Shown one piece after another: positions 8,623 to 15,652 of a stretch of DNA of 46,785 nt. Positions within the stretch are counted from its first letter, which is position 1; every line of letters begins with the position of its first letter. Under the pieces are notes generated by a model. The model searched no databases. It was not told where the DNA came from and was given only the letters and a program-made list of their open reading frames with translations. The position numbers and the translations under genes are program-made. Source of the stretch: Thermoplasmatota archaeon (GTDB lineage Archaea; Thermoplasmatota; Penumbrarchaeia; Penumbrarchaeales; Penumbrarchaeaceae); contig JALOTP010000022.1 of assembly GCA_025457865.1 (NCBI GenBank), positions 1 to 46,785 on the forward strand. The letters run 5' to 3'.

Positions 8623-10916
8623 CTTTCGAACCCCTCCGCCTCCTTTCTGTTCCCAGGCCCAACGGACCGTCCTGTCGGACCACCAGGTGGTCGAGTATCA
8701 TCCTTCTTGGTCAGGACCAGTACAGCAGATACCAATTTGACGACCGCCGCAATGGTGCAAACCGCTACAATGAGGTAACCTGGCCAGTTCGTATCGAATG
8801 ACCCCAGGATGGGCCCTGCAGATGTGGCCCCCACGGTCCCTTCGGCCAGGAGCGGTCCTGGCGGACCCCTTCCCTCTGGCCCAAAGGGGTCAGGACCCAG
8901 GACATGATAAGTGAAACGGACCTCCATCTCCGTCCCGTCAGGGTTCCTTATGGCCGCCACTATGATATGGTCCCCCAAAGATGCCCATTGACCATCCCTC
9001 AAGACCATAGAGAGGTCCAAACCCGTGGAACTGGCCATCGCAACACCATCGATGGACCAATGAACGGAGAGTGTCCTGCCCAGCGGGTCCGAAGCGTTGA
9101 TAGTGACCCCAAAAATGTCCCCATAGGCATATTCTCCCAGGTCTGTTGTAAGGTTACCATTGAAATCTATTGGGGCGGGTCTGTCCTGGACAAGGACGCT
9201 CCATGACCTGGTAAGCGGGACAGCATCATCCATGGTCATGGTGCATCTGACCTCGTGGCTCCCTGCAGAGCCATATCCCGGCGCATATGTCCACTGTGGC
9301 AGGCCATTATCGACTTTGGACAGGTCAAGTTCCCAGTAATATCCGATCGTTCCTGTAGGCACAGAGGATGCTCTTACAATGAAGACCTGCTCCGAGCCCT
9401 CTTCGATCAGAACACCCCTTGTTGGATAATAGCTGCCAAGGGTTATGACAGGGGCAGCATGCCTCACCTCTATATCGACCGTATCTTCCGAGCTCAATGA
9501 AAGAGAGTCTGATGATACAGAGAGCTTGACCCTATGATGGCCTGTAGGGAGAACGACCAGGATGCTGTTCCCGTTCCCAAGGTCACTGGAGATGTTCGAG
9601 CTCCATGTAAAGACCACATCGCTCAGGGCCCTGTTGGACGAAAAACTGCCGTTCAGCCATATGCCTTCTCCGTCCCTGAAGACGCTGCCAGCCTTTGGGG
9701 CCTCTATAGATGCGACCAGTGTCGGTACTACGCTCACGACCGGACCGGTCAACGGGCCCAGGGAGTTATGGGCCATACCATCAGAGACATTGAACGAGAA
9801 CAGATAGGTCCCCTCGGCCAGGGTCCTTCTGTACATGAACCTCTCACCATTGTTGAACGCTCCGTCCTTCTTCGTTGCGGGAGCGGACATGTCCACCGAC
9901 ATGGCAGTATATGGACCACCGGATATTGAGATGAGCACACCGGATGACGGGATATCATTTTCCAGGTCAAGGTAATCTACATAGAATATGAACTCGTCCC
10001 CAGGGCTGCCCGAACCGGGAGTCACAGTTCCGTTCGATAGGACCGGGGGAGTATTTGCCCTGATGACAGTAGGTCCTTCGAAGGAACCGCCGATCGGAAG
10101 GTCAACCTGGACCGAACCGTCCGAAGCGACGAAACCGTAGTTGTGGGTCCCCACTGGGAGCTTTATTCCGGTAATACCGTACCTGACACCAGTAATATGG
10201 TCCATCCCCTGTCCGGAAATTGTAAGGAGATCGCCTTTCACGGAACCATCTATCAGTAGCCTGATGAACGAGGGTATGTCCCCATCAGGGTCCGTATAAA
10301 GAACACTGTAGGAAAAGCCGGTGTTCGTGTCCCCAGAACTCGGTGTTAGCTGTTGTTGTGAAAGCCCCGGAGGGTGGTTCGTGACGGTCACGGTCGTCAG
10401 GGCGGTCTTTGAGTCCGTGACGGCTGGCGATCCATGGTTGGGGTCCATTCGTGCGGACGCTGTGATGACCTCGTCGCCCCCTGCTTTTCCGGTGACCATG
10501 AAGCTGAAGGTCCGGGACCATCTATATGGAGCTGATGTCCCTGAGAGCGTTTGACCCGAGAGGCTCTGTGATGCCGGTAATGTCAACTTATTGTTCTGCT
10601 GGGACAGGGAGACCGTAATGGAGAAACCAGTATAGCTCGACCTCTTATCAGAACCTTCTACATCCACCAATACATCTACCTGCCCCTGCGCCCCTACTTC
10701 TATGCTTGGGGGGGCCGTGGCAGATGTCAAGGTCACCCGTTCATAATAAGAGGAGGAATGGCAGCTCGCGCAGTTCGCACTAGCTGTCCTCGAAGGCGGG
10801 ATGTCGGCCATGCTCCAGACCGTAATAGGTACCAATACCAGGAGGCTGAGGATCATAATAATGGATATTCTGGACCGACGGTCCGGGCAAACCGCCAGTA
10901 ATTGGGGTACGCTCAT
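8613..10916 (-). CDS. Anchored extracellular c-type cytochrome with Ig/PKD-like modules
   Basis: 767 aa, first gene of the redox operon. A signal peptide (about 17-37) is followed by one haem-attachment motif, CASCH (49-53), and a beta domain (about 56-165). Two copies of a roughly 95-aa module follow (about 170-290 and 295-400), with 'P.sGd...F.Y.V.Y.D.dgDiPs' and a closing 'GP.V'. The same module is iterated in the protein encoded at 30425-32914. A PKD-like domain (about 405-500, with WSSNIS and LPTGHHRVKLSV) and two more beta domains lead to a single membrane helix (about 713-736) and a Pro/Gly-rich inner tail. The single haem in a long stalked protein suggests a surface electron relay, but no multihaem motif is present. 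A TATA region lies about 35 bp before the ATG. Confidence 0.78.
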   Translation of the reverse strand: MSVPQLLAVCPDRRSRISIIMILSLLVLVPITVWSMADIPPSRTASANCASCHSSSYYERVTLTSATAPPSIEVGAQGQVDVLVDVEGSDKRSSYTGFSITVSLSQQNNKLTLPASQSLSGQTLSGTSAPYRWSRTFSFMVTGKAGGDEVITASARMDPNHGSPAVTDSKTALTTVTVTNHPPGLSQQQLTPSSGDTNTGFSYSVLYTDPDGDIPSFIRLLIDGSVKGDLLTISGQGMDHITGVRYGITGIKLPVGTHNYGFVASDGSVQVDLPIGGSFEGPTVIRANTPPVLSNGTVTPGSGSPGDEFIFYVDYLDLENDIPSSGVLISISGGPYTAMSVDMSAPATKKDGAFNNGERFMYRRTLAEGTYLFSFNVSDGMAHNSLGPLTGPVVSVVPTLVASIEAPKAGSVFRDGEGIWLNGSFSSNRALSDVVFTWSSNISSDLGNGNSILVVLPTGHHRVKLSVSSDSLSLSSEDTVDIEVRHAAPVITLGSYYPTRGVLIEEGSEQVFIVRASSVPTGTIGYYWELDLSKVDNGLPQWTYAPGYGSAGSHEVRCTMTMDDAVPLTRSWSVLVQDRPAPIDFNGNLTTDLGEYAYGDIFGVTINASDPLGRTLSVHWSIDGVAMASSTGLDLSMVLRDGQWASLGDHIIVAAIRNPDGTEMEVRFTYHVLGPDPFGPEGRGPPGPLLAEGTVGATSAGPILGSFDTNWPGYLIVAVCTIAAVVKLVSAVLVLTKKDDTRPPGGPTGRSVGPGNRKEAEGFERWD

Positions 10917-10943
10917 TGGTTTCGAGGGATGAGAATGCCTTCA

Positions 10944-10958
10944 GGATTAATAATTAAC
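10944..10958 (-). promoter_or_regulatory. TATA region of the cytochrome operon
   Basis: GTTAATTATTAATCC on the minus strand, centred about 35 bp before ATG 10916, predicting a leader of only about 10 nt. No DtxR-type TTAGG element is seen here, unlike in front of feoB. Confidence 0.5.
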
Positions 10959-11010
10959 GGTGCTGGACTTTACTTTTTTTTTCATATCTCAAATAGAGAA
11001 AGAGCGAGAA

Positions 11011-11023
11011 AAAAATAAATAGT
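11011..11023 (+). promoter_or_regulatory. TATA region of the isochorismatase-fold gene
   Basis: AAAAATAAATAGT centred about 28 bp before ATG 11045, consistent with a leaderless transcript. It lies back to back with the cytochrome operon promoter in the 128-bp divergent intergenic region. Confidence 0.5.
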
Positions 11024-11044
11024 ATCACTTATGCTTTTTCCCCC

Positions 11045-11620
11045 ATGTCCTCTGCTCTCGTCCTAATAGACTTCATAAATGAGATAGTACACCCAAAGGG
11101 GAAGTTCTCTTCTATGGGCTTTCCTGCCTACATGGAGAATAACCATGTTTTCGATAACCTTGATAAACTGACCAAGGCTGCAAGGGCGAAAAAGGTCCCG
11201 GTGATCTATGTCAGACTTGGTTTCTCCAAGGGATACAAGGATTGCTCGGATACCTCCCCCCTGTTCTCAATGGCCAAGAAGTACGGCGCGGTCGAGCTCG
11301 GAACATGGGCCACGGAGTTCCATGAGAAGATGGATGTCCGCGAGGGTGACCCGAAGTTCATAAAGCATAGGGTCTCTGCCTTCTGCGATACTGGTCTGGA
11401 AGCATATCTGAAGGAGAATGGGATAGATAACCTGTTCATTGCCGGGGTCGCGACCAATGTTGCCGTGATGGGGGCGGTCATGGACGCTCATGATATGGAC
11501 TACAAGGTAACGGTTGTCGAGGATTGCTGTGCCGCATCGGACGAGAACACGCATAAGATGACATTACAGACCCTTGGTATGTTCTCGGGCATAGCAAAAC
11601 ATAATGATGTCAAGTTCTGA
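11045..11620 (+). CDS. Isochorismatase/nicotinamidase-fold protein lacking the usual catalytic cysteine
   Basis: A 191-aa cytoplasmic protein of the cysteine-hydrolase (isochorismatase) superfamily. It opens with ALVLIDFINE, where Asp9 is the family's catalytic aspartate, and IKHR supplies Lys107. The third triad residue normally sits in a T-D/N-x-C-V motif; here the sequence is GVATNVAVMGA, so the position is Ala140. Cysteines do occur later (161-162), but not at the nucleophile position. Family members hydrolyse nicotinamide, isochorismate, ureidoacrylate or related amides; without the Cys the activity here is uncertain, and some subfamilies are known to lack it. The gene is monocistronic, preceded by its own TATA box and followed by an 8-bp-stem hairpin. 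Confidence 0.78.
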   Translation: MSSALVLIDFINEIVHPKGKFSSMGFPAYMENNHVFDNLDKLTKAARAKKVPVIYVRLGFSKGYKDCSDTSPLFSMAKKYGAVELGTWATEFHEKMDVREGDPKFIKHRVSAFCDTGLEAYLKENGIDNLFIAGVATNVAVMGAVMDAHDMDYKVTVVEDCCAASDENTHKMTLQTLGMFSGIAKHNDVKF

Positions 11621-11630
11621 ACTATCACAA

Positions 11631-11783
11631 GGGGTGAGAGCGGCTCAGGCCCTCACCCCCAACGACGCTTCTTCCAAACCTCTACCCCTATCTGAACCCC
11701 GGCTCTAGCTCGGCCTACGAAGAACGAAGGCCAAGCCTATGGGACTTGTACTACCTGATCAATGCGCAGGGCCTCTTTGGCCC
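11631..11783. other. Intergenic stretch with three hairpins (possible 3' structures or small RNA)
   Basis: Between the stops of two convergent genes (11620 and 11796) three inverted repeats are visible: GGGGTGAG/CTCACCCC (11631-11659, 8 bp), GGCCT/AGGCC extended by GCT/AGC across a mismatch (11708-11736), and GGGCC/GGCCC (11769-11783). No oligo-T run follows any of them and no open frame stands out. They may be transcript 3' ends for the two convergent genes, or part of a structured RNA. Confidence 0.3.
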
Positions 11784-11795
11784 CATTTGAAGTGA

Positions 11796-11966
11796 TCACT
11801 TCTTGAGCTCTTTTGCCTGCTTCTCGGAGAGGATCTTCCAGCACTCATGGGGACCTGCAAGAGACTTGGTCACCGCAAAGTACCTGCCCTTCTTCTCCCT
11901 TATCTCGAACTTGCTGGTCTTGAACTTCTTCTTCGACTTCACATCGTAAAATTCCATTTCTGCCAT
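11796..11966 (-). CDS. Small lysine-rich protein, 56 aa
   Basis: A short ORF beginning MAEMEFYDVKSKKKFK and ending with EKQAKELKK. A near-perfect ribosome site (GGAGGGTG) lies 5 nt before the ATG and a TATA-like GTTTTATCATT lies about 45 bp upstream, so translation is well supported. A quarter of the residues are lysine (14 of 56), with alternating hydrophobic positions that suggest a small beta-rich fold and a C-terminal helix. There are no zinc-binding motifs (single Cys42). I do not recognise the family. Small basic chromatin or RNA-binding proteins of archaea look broadly like this, but that is only a suggestion. It is convergent with the isochorismatase-fold gene and upstream of the Feo operon's 3' end. 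Confidence 0.75.
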   Translation of the reverse strand: MAEMEFYDVKSKKKFKTSKFEIREKKGRYFAVTKSLAGPHECWKILSEKQAKELKK

Positions 11967-12050
11967 GTTGCACCCTCCAGTTATGTATGGACGAGATACC
12001 GTAATGATAAAACCCTATTAAAACTTGTTCACAAAGCAGTCCCCTGGGGC

Positions 12051-12317
12051 CTATAGTTGCATACCTTCGCCCTTTGTGGTCAGAACAAAGGTCCTGGAGG
12101 GGGGGACACCCGTGGTCCTGACAGGGCAGTCCCTACATTGACCACCCCTGCAATCGGAGCAGATCTCGGTAAGCTCCCTGACGAATCCGAGCGAGACCAG
12201 TATATCAAGGATGGAACGGACCTCCTCCTCATCCAGGACCAGCTTATCTGCCAGACCTGATATCGTCTCTGGTTCGGCCCTCATGGCCTCCAACACCCTT
12301 GAGATGCTTCTGGTCAT
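12051..12317 (-). CDS. FeoC-like winged-helix protein with a four-cysteine cluster
   Basis: 88 aa. Residues 1-50 fit a winged-helix domain (SISRVLEAMRAEPETISGLA), as in FeoC and MarR/ArsR-like regulators. Residues 53-64 hold four cysteines, CSDCRGGQCRDC (C53, C56, C61, C64), the kind of wing cluster that in bacterial FeoC binds an iron-sulfur cluster or zinc. It is the last gene of the feoB operon; its ATG overlaps the previous stop by 4 nt (ATGA), which implies coupled translation. FeoC proteins act as small partners of FeoB, or as iron/oxygen-responsive regulators; which applies here cannot be read from sequence. Confidence 0.72.
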   Translation of the reverse strand: MTRSISRVLEAMRAEPETISGLADKLVLDEEEVRSILDILVSLGFVRELTEICSDCRGGQCRDCPVRTTGVPPSRTFVLTTKGEGMQL

Positions 12318-12775
12318 GACCCATCGCCCGACCCTTTGGTATCCATCCTAAGGAGCGTCCGTCTTACGGTCCCTAAAGCCACCAAGGCTAACAAAGCCCC
12401 GGCCATGGTCCCGCTGCCAAGGAACATCTCGACGGTCAATGGAGCACCTTTGGCCACCTCCACTACCGTCCATGAAATCCCGACAAGCGATATTACCGTC
12501 CCGACGAATACAGTGAGCATGGACCCAGCCAGATGGTATCTGATGCCCCTACCATCCCCCCTGATGACAAGGATCAGACCGCTCAAGACCAGTAATGTAC
12601 ATACCATGAGCGCGAGGGCCTCAGGTATGTTGCCCTGGACCATTGCCGGGAACCTGCCGGAGAACGTCGGTAGCCATTCCGGGGCCATTTCCAGGAATGC
12701 AAATAGAAATGTCATGAGGCTGACCAGAATGGCCCCTACGGGCAACTGGACCTTTTCAGCGGCCTCAGAGCCCAA
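12314..12775 (-). CDS. Four-helix membrane protein in the feoB operon, function unknown
   Basis: The open frame extends upstream into feoB, but the likely start is TTG 12775 (LGSEAAEKVQLPVG), 11 nt inside the end of feoB, with a purine-rich AAGGGGG just upstream. That gives 153 aa with four predicted membrane helices (about 14-34, 52-72, 80-104, 113-135) and short loops. I recognise no catalytic or metal-binding motif; histidine is nearly absent and there is no CXXC. The overlaps on both sides (feoB upstream, 4 nt with the FeoC-like gene downstream) show it belongs to the ferrous-iron operon. A role as a FeoB accessory subunit is inference. Confidence 0.65.
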   Translation of the reverse strand: MGSEAAEKVQLPVGAILVSLMTFLFAFLEMAPEWLPTFSGRFPAMVQGNIPEALALMVCTLLVLSGLILVIRGDGRGIRYHLAGSMLTVFVGTVISLVGISWTVVEVAKGAPLTVEMFLGSGTMAGALLALVALGTVRRTLLRMDTKGSGDGS

Positions 12776-14768
12776 GGAGCAGACCCCCTTGATAGACGAC
12801 CAAGGATACCAGATAGGCAACGATCGTACTATAGACCAGCGATACAATGGACCATCTCCATGAACCTGTCTCGTTCCTGATTGCAGAGAAGGTCGCAAGG
12901 CAGGGCATGTAGAGCAGGACGAAGACCATGAACGAGAAGGCCTTCAAAGGGTCGAGATATGTGTCCTGCTCGAGCCTTTCGTTAAGTGTCCCTTCGCCAT
13001 CCCCGTCGAAGAGCACCCCCATGCCCCCGACGACCATCTCCTTGGCGAAGATGCCGAACGAAAGGGTCATGGTCATCCTCCAATCGGAACCTATGGGCTT
13101 GAAGACGGGTTCGAGCGCCTTGCCCATCTTACCCAGTACGCTCTCGGAGGCATCATCCGTCACCTTCAGGCCCGGTGTGACGGACGAAAGCACCCAAACT
13201 ATCACTGCCCCGGCAAGTATCACCGTCCCGGCCTTCTTCATGTACATCAAGGCCCTCTTCCAGGCATAGAGCATGGACCGGCCGAAGGAGGGGGGCCTGT
13301 AGGGCGGGAGCTCCATGATGAACGGCATCGGTCTGCCTTTGAAGAACAGCTTTCTTAGCACCAGTGCCGAAATGAGCGCTGTGGTCACACCAACCCCGTA
13401 GAGAAGGATCACCACAAGACCTGCCCCAGCACCGAAGAAGACCCCTGATAGGAGGAGGAAGACCGGAAGCCTGGCGGAGCATGGTATGAACGGTGTGATG
13501 AGGATGGTCAACAATCGATCGTTCTTTTCCTCAATGGTCCTTGCCGCCATGATCGCAGGGACATTGCAGCCGAATCCCATCACAAGGGGTATGAAAGACC
13601 TGCCAGGAAGCCCTAGCCTCTGCATCAATCCGTCCATGAGAAAGGCGGCCCTGGCCATATAGCCGCTCTCCTCAAGGAGCGATATGGATATGAACAGAAT
13701 GAAGATGGATGGTGAAAAGACCATGACAGCCCCCACGCCGCCCAGTATGCCCTGGGAAACAAGGTCGGCCAGGTAAGAACTGCCCAGGAGGTCGGATGTA
13801 GAACTTGACAGGAAGGTGAAGATGGTATCTATGAGCAGCATCAACGGCTCCGCGACCGAGAAGGTGAAGAGGAATATGCCCCAGAGGACCACAAGGAACA
13901 CAGGTACGCCGATGATATGGTCGGCCAGTATCGGGTCGAGCACCTCAGTGAGGCGGTCCCTCCTCGACCCTCTCTTAAGTGATCTGGAAAGGACTTCCCT
14001 GGACCATGCATACCTGCTGTCAGCTATGGCGAGCTCGACCTCCTCAGCCTCCAAACCCTCAAGGGCCTTCCTGAGGTCCATTGGGTCAACTCCTGGGGCA
14101 GGCCCTCCTTTTAGAATGGAAAGGGCCTTCGATCTGAGGTCCTTCCCTCTATGGCCTGCCCTCTCAAGGGCCTTTGTGATGAGCTTGGTCCTCTTCTCGA
14201 TATCCTCACCGAGCTGGACCGGGCCTGATGGGGGCTTTGGCCTGGATAGTCGTTGGTGTATGACCATGAGAAGGTCCTCAAGGCCTTCCCCGGTCCTGCC
14301 AGACATGGCAATTATCGGTATCCCAAGCTCCCTCTGGAGACCTGGGATGTCATAACTGTCCCCCTTCTTCCGTGAGGAATCCATCATGTTCAGCACCAGG
14401 ACCATGTTGGGGGCAAGGTCCATGAGCTCTGAAAGGAGGAAGAACGACCTTTCGGGGCTCGATGCATCCGCTATCTGAAGGATGAGGTCCGGCATATCCT
14501 TATGCAGCACTTCCCTGGTCACCAATTCATCGACGGCCCTTCCCGACAGGGACTGGCAGCCGGGAAGGTCCATGAACCTTACATCGGTCCCATGGACCCG
14601 CCGGTTCCCCTCCTTCCTCTCCACCGTGACCCCGGGCCAGTTTCCTATCTCCTGGTCCATTCCGGTCATGAGGTTGAATATGGTGGATTTACCGGTGTTG
14701 GGGACGCCTACCAGAGCCACCCTTGCCTCCAGAGCATGCCTGTGCCGAGCCCGAAGCCTGTGCCTCAT
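12765..14768 (-). CDS. feoB: Ferrous iron transporter FeoB
   Basis: 667 aa, close to the usual FeoB length. The N-terminal G domain has GVPNTGKS (21-28, G1), GVTVE (46-50, G2), DLPG (67-70, G3) and NMMD (127-130, G4), with the FeoB-typical IGNWPGVTVE. The helical spacer and a polytopic membrane domain follow; the two 'gate' regions include YMARAAFLMD and GCNVPAIMAART, where the conserved Cys sits in the Fe(II) path. It imports Fe2+ across the cytoplasmic membrane, driven or gated by nucleotide hydrolysis. No FeoA gene or FeoA-type SH3 domain is seen in the window. The upstream region carries a DtxR-family iron box, so iron repression is likely. It is the first gene of a three-gene operon. Confidence 0.95.
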   Translation of the reverse strand: MRHRLRARHRHALEARVALVGVPNTGKSTIFNLMTGMDQEIGNWPGVTVERKEGNRRVHGTDVRFMDLPGCQSLSGRAVDELVTREVLHKDMPDLILQIADASSPERSFFLLSELMDLAPNMVLVLNMMDSSRKKGDSYDIPGLQRELGIPIIAMSGRTGEGLEDLLMVIHQRLSRPKPPSGPVQLGEDIEKRTKLITKALERAGHRGKDLRSKALSILKGGPAPGVDPMDLRKALEGLEAEEVELAIADSRYAWSREVLSRSLKRGSRRDRLTEVLDPILADHIIGVPVFLVVLWGIFLFTFSVAEPLMLLIDTIFTFLSSSTSDLLGSSYLADLVSQGILGGVGAVMVFSPSIFILFISISLLEESGYMARAAFLMDGLMQRLGLPGRSFIPLVMGFGCNVPAIMAARTIEEKNDRLLTILITPFIPCSARLPVFLLLSGVFFGAGAGLVVILLYGVGVTTALISALVLRKLFFKGRPMPFIMELPPYRPPSFGRSMLYAWKRALMYMKKAGTVILAGAVIVWVLSSVTPGLKVTDDASESVLGKMGKALEPVFKPIGSDWRMTMTLSFGIFAKEMVVGGMGVLFDGDGEGTLNERLEQDTYLDPLKAFSFMVFVLLYMPCLATFSAIRNETGSWRWSIVSLVYSTIVAYLVSLVVYQGGLLLGL

Positions 14769-14790
14769 CCGAACAGCGTCTCCAATTAGA

Positions 14791-14818
14791 TTAGCCTAAA
14801 TGTATTAGGCTAACCTAA
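14791..14818 (-). promoter_or_regulatory. DtxR/IdeR-type iron box upstream of feoB
   Basis: A perfect 9-bp inverted repeat, TTAGCCTAA (14791-14799) and TTAGGCTAA (14805-14813), separated by 5 bp, continues into ACCTAA. The 19 bases 14800-14818 match 15 of 19 positions of the classic DtxR/IdeR box (TTAGGTTAGSCTAACCTAA). A TATA-like GTTTTAATTACC (14834-14845) on the minus strand puts the predicted transcript start inside the box, so a bound iron-loaded repressor would block initiation. Confidence 0.75.
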
Positions 14819-14833
14819 ATGTGATATCGGACA

Positions 14834-14845
14834 GGTAATTAAAAC
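14834..14845 (-). promoter_or_regulatory. TATA region of the feoB operon
   Basis: GTTTTAATTACC on the minus strand; about 26 bp downstream is 14814, within the iron box. Confidence 0.5.
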
Positions 14846-14872
14846 ATTCTATTCCAAGGCATCCATTCGAGG

Positions 14873-15574
14873 TCAGTTCACGACGGGGCTCAGGATGGAT
14901 ATGCCGTTCTCACCTATATCTATGAGGTGCTTCTTCCTGGAGTGCTTGCAGGAACGCATCTTAATGACCTGCATGTAGAGATGGATGTCATGCTGGTGCT
15001 GGATCGGGCCCATCTCTATGATACCATCAGCTAGGAACATCTCAGCCCCCTGCCCCTCAACGATGTTCGAGAACCTGGGGGTCTCCATGATTATGAAGGA
15101 TGTCAGATTGTACTCCCTGAGCTTCTTGAAGAAGTGGAACATCTTGGAGCGGAGGTTGTTGGTCTCTATGAGAGAATAGAGGCCGCCCAGGGAGTCCAGT
15201 CCGAAGCATGTGAACTTGTCCCCTTCCTTCTCCTTGAAGAACTTTATGACGCCATCGACCATGTCCAGGAAGTCCGGGTGCTCATCCTCTTCGGGGTCCT
15301 CGAACCTGGAGCGGATATCGCTGTAATCGGAGATGAGGAGGTTCTCGGGTACCTTGATCCCAAGGGAGTCCATGTTCCGGAGATGGGATATGGTATTCTC
15401 CTCTATGGTGAGGTACATACCGAACTCCCCGCTCTTTTCAAGGTACTTTGACAGAAGGGAGAACACCATGCCCGATTTCAGGCTTCCGGGGGGACCGTAG
15501 AATATGACTATGGCGCCCTGGAAGATGTCCGACTGGAAGATATTCTCCATTCCTTCTATGGAACTGAGCAACAT
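14873..15574 (-). CDS. RAD55/KaiC-like RecA-fold ATPase
   Basis: 233 aa from ATG 15574. The longer frame begins at a GTG that falls inside the promoter, whereas 15574 has a GGTGGG ribosome site just upstream. A Walker A motif, GPPGSLKSG (27-35), follows the hydrophobic strand AIVIFY, and a Walker B-like TCFGLDSLGG lies in the middle. The family (RAD55/KaiC/GvpD-like single-domain ATPases) is abundant in archaea, where members act in signalling or regulation rather than recombination. The C-terminus is basic with His residues (CKHSRKKHLIDIG). It is transcribed divergently from a Toprim protein, sharing the promoter region. Substrate and partner are unknown. Confidence 0.75.
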   Translation of the reverse strand: MLLSSIEGMENIFQSDIFQGAIVIFYGPPGSLKSGMVFSLLSKYLEKSGEFGMYLTIEENTISHLRNMDSLGIKVPENLLISDYSDIRSRFEDPEEDEHPDFLDMVDGVIKFFKEKEGDKFTCFGLDSLGGLYSLIETNNLRSKMFHFFKKLREYNLTSFIIMETPRFSNIVEGQGAEMFLADGIIEMGPIQHQHDIHLYMQVIKMRSCKHSRKKHLIDIGENGISILSPVVN

Positions 15575-15613
15575 GTACCCACCATGACCTATTTCAGGTT
15601 TCAAACACCTCAC

Positions 15614-15625
15614 TTTATTATATTA
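15614..15625. promoter_or_regulatory. Shared bidirectional TATA region for the ATPase and Toprim genes
   Basis: TTTATTATATTA reads as a plausible TATA element on both strands. To the right, ATG 15653 lies about 33 bp from its centre; to the left, ATG 15574 lies about 46 bp away behind a GGTGGG site. No other A/T-rich element separates the two starts. Confidence 0.5.
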
Positions 15626-15652
15626 CTTTCGGAGAACTTCCTTGAAAAAGCT

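Noticed and set aside
12775-12898. Upstream extension of the four-helix membrane protein in the feoB operon.
   Set aside because: The extra 41 codons lie inside feoB and are not hydrophobic or family-like; TTG 12775 with a purine-rich upstream sequence is a better start.
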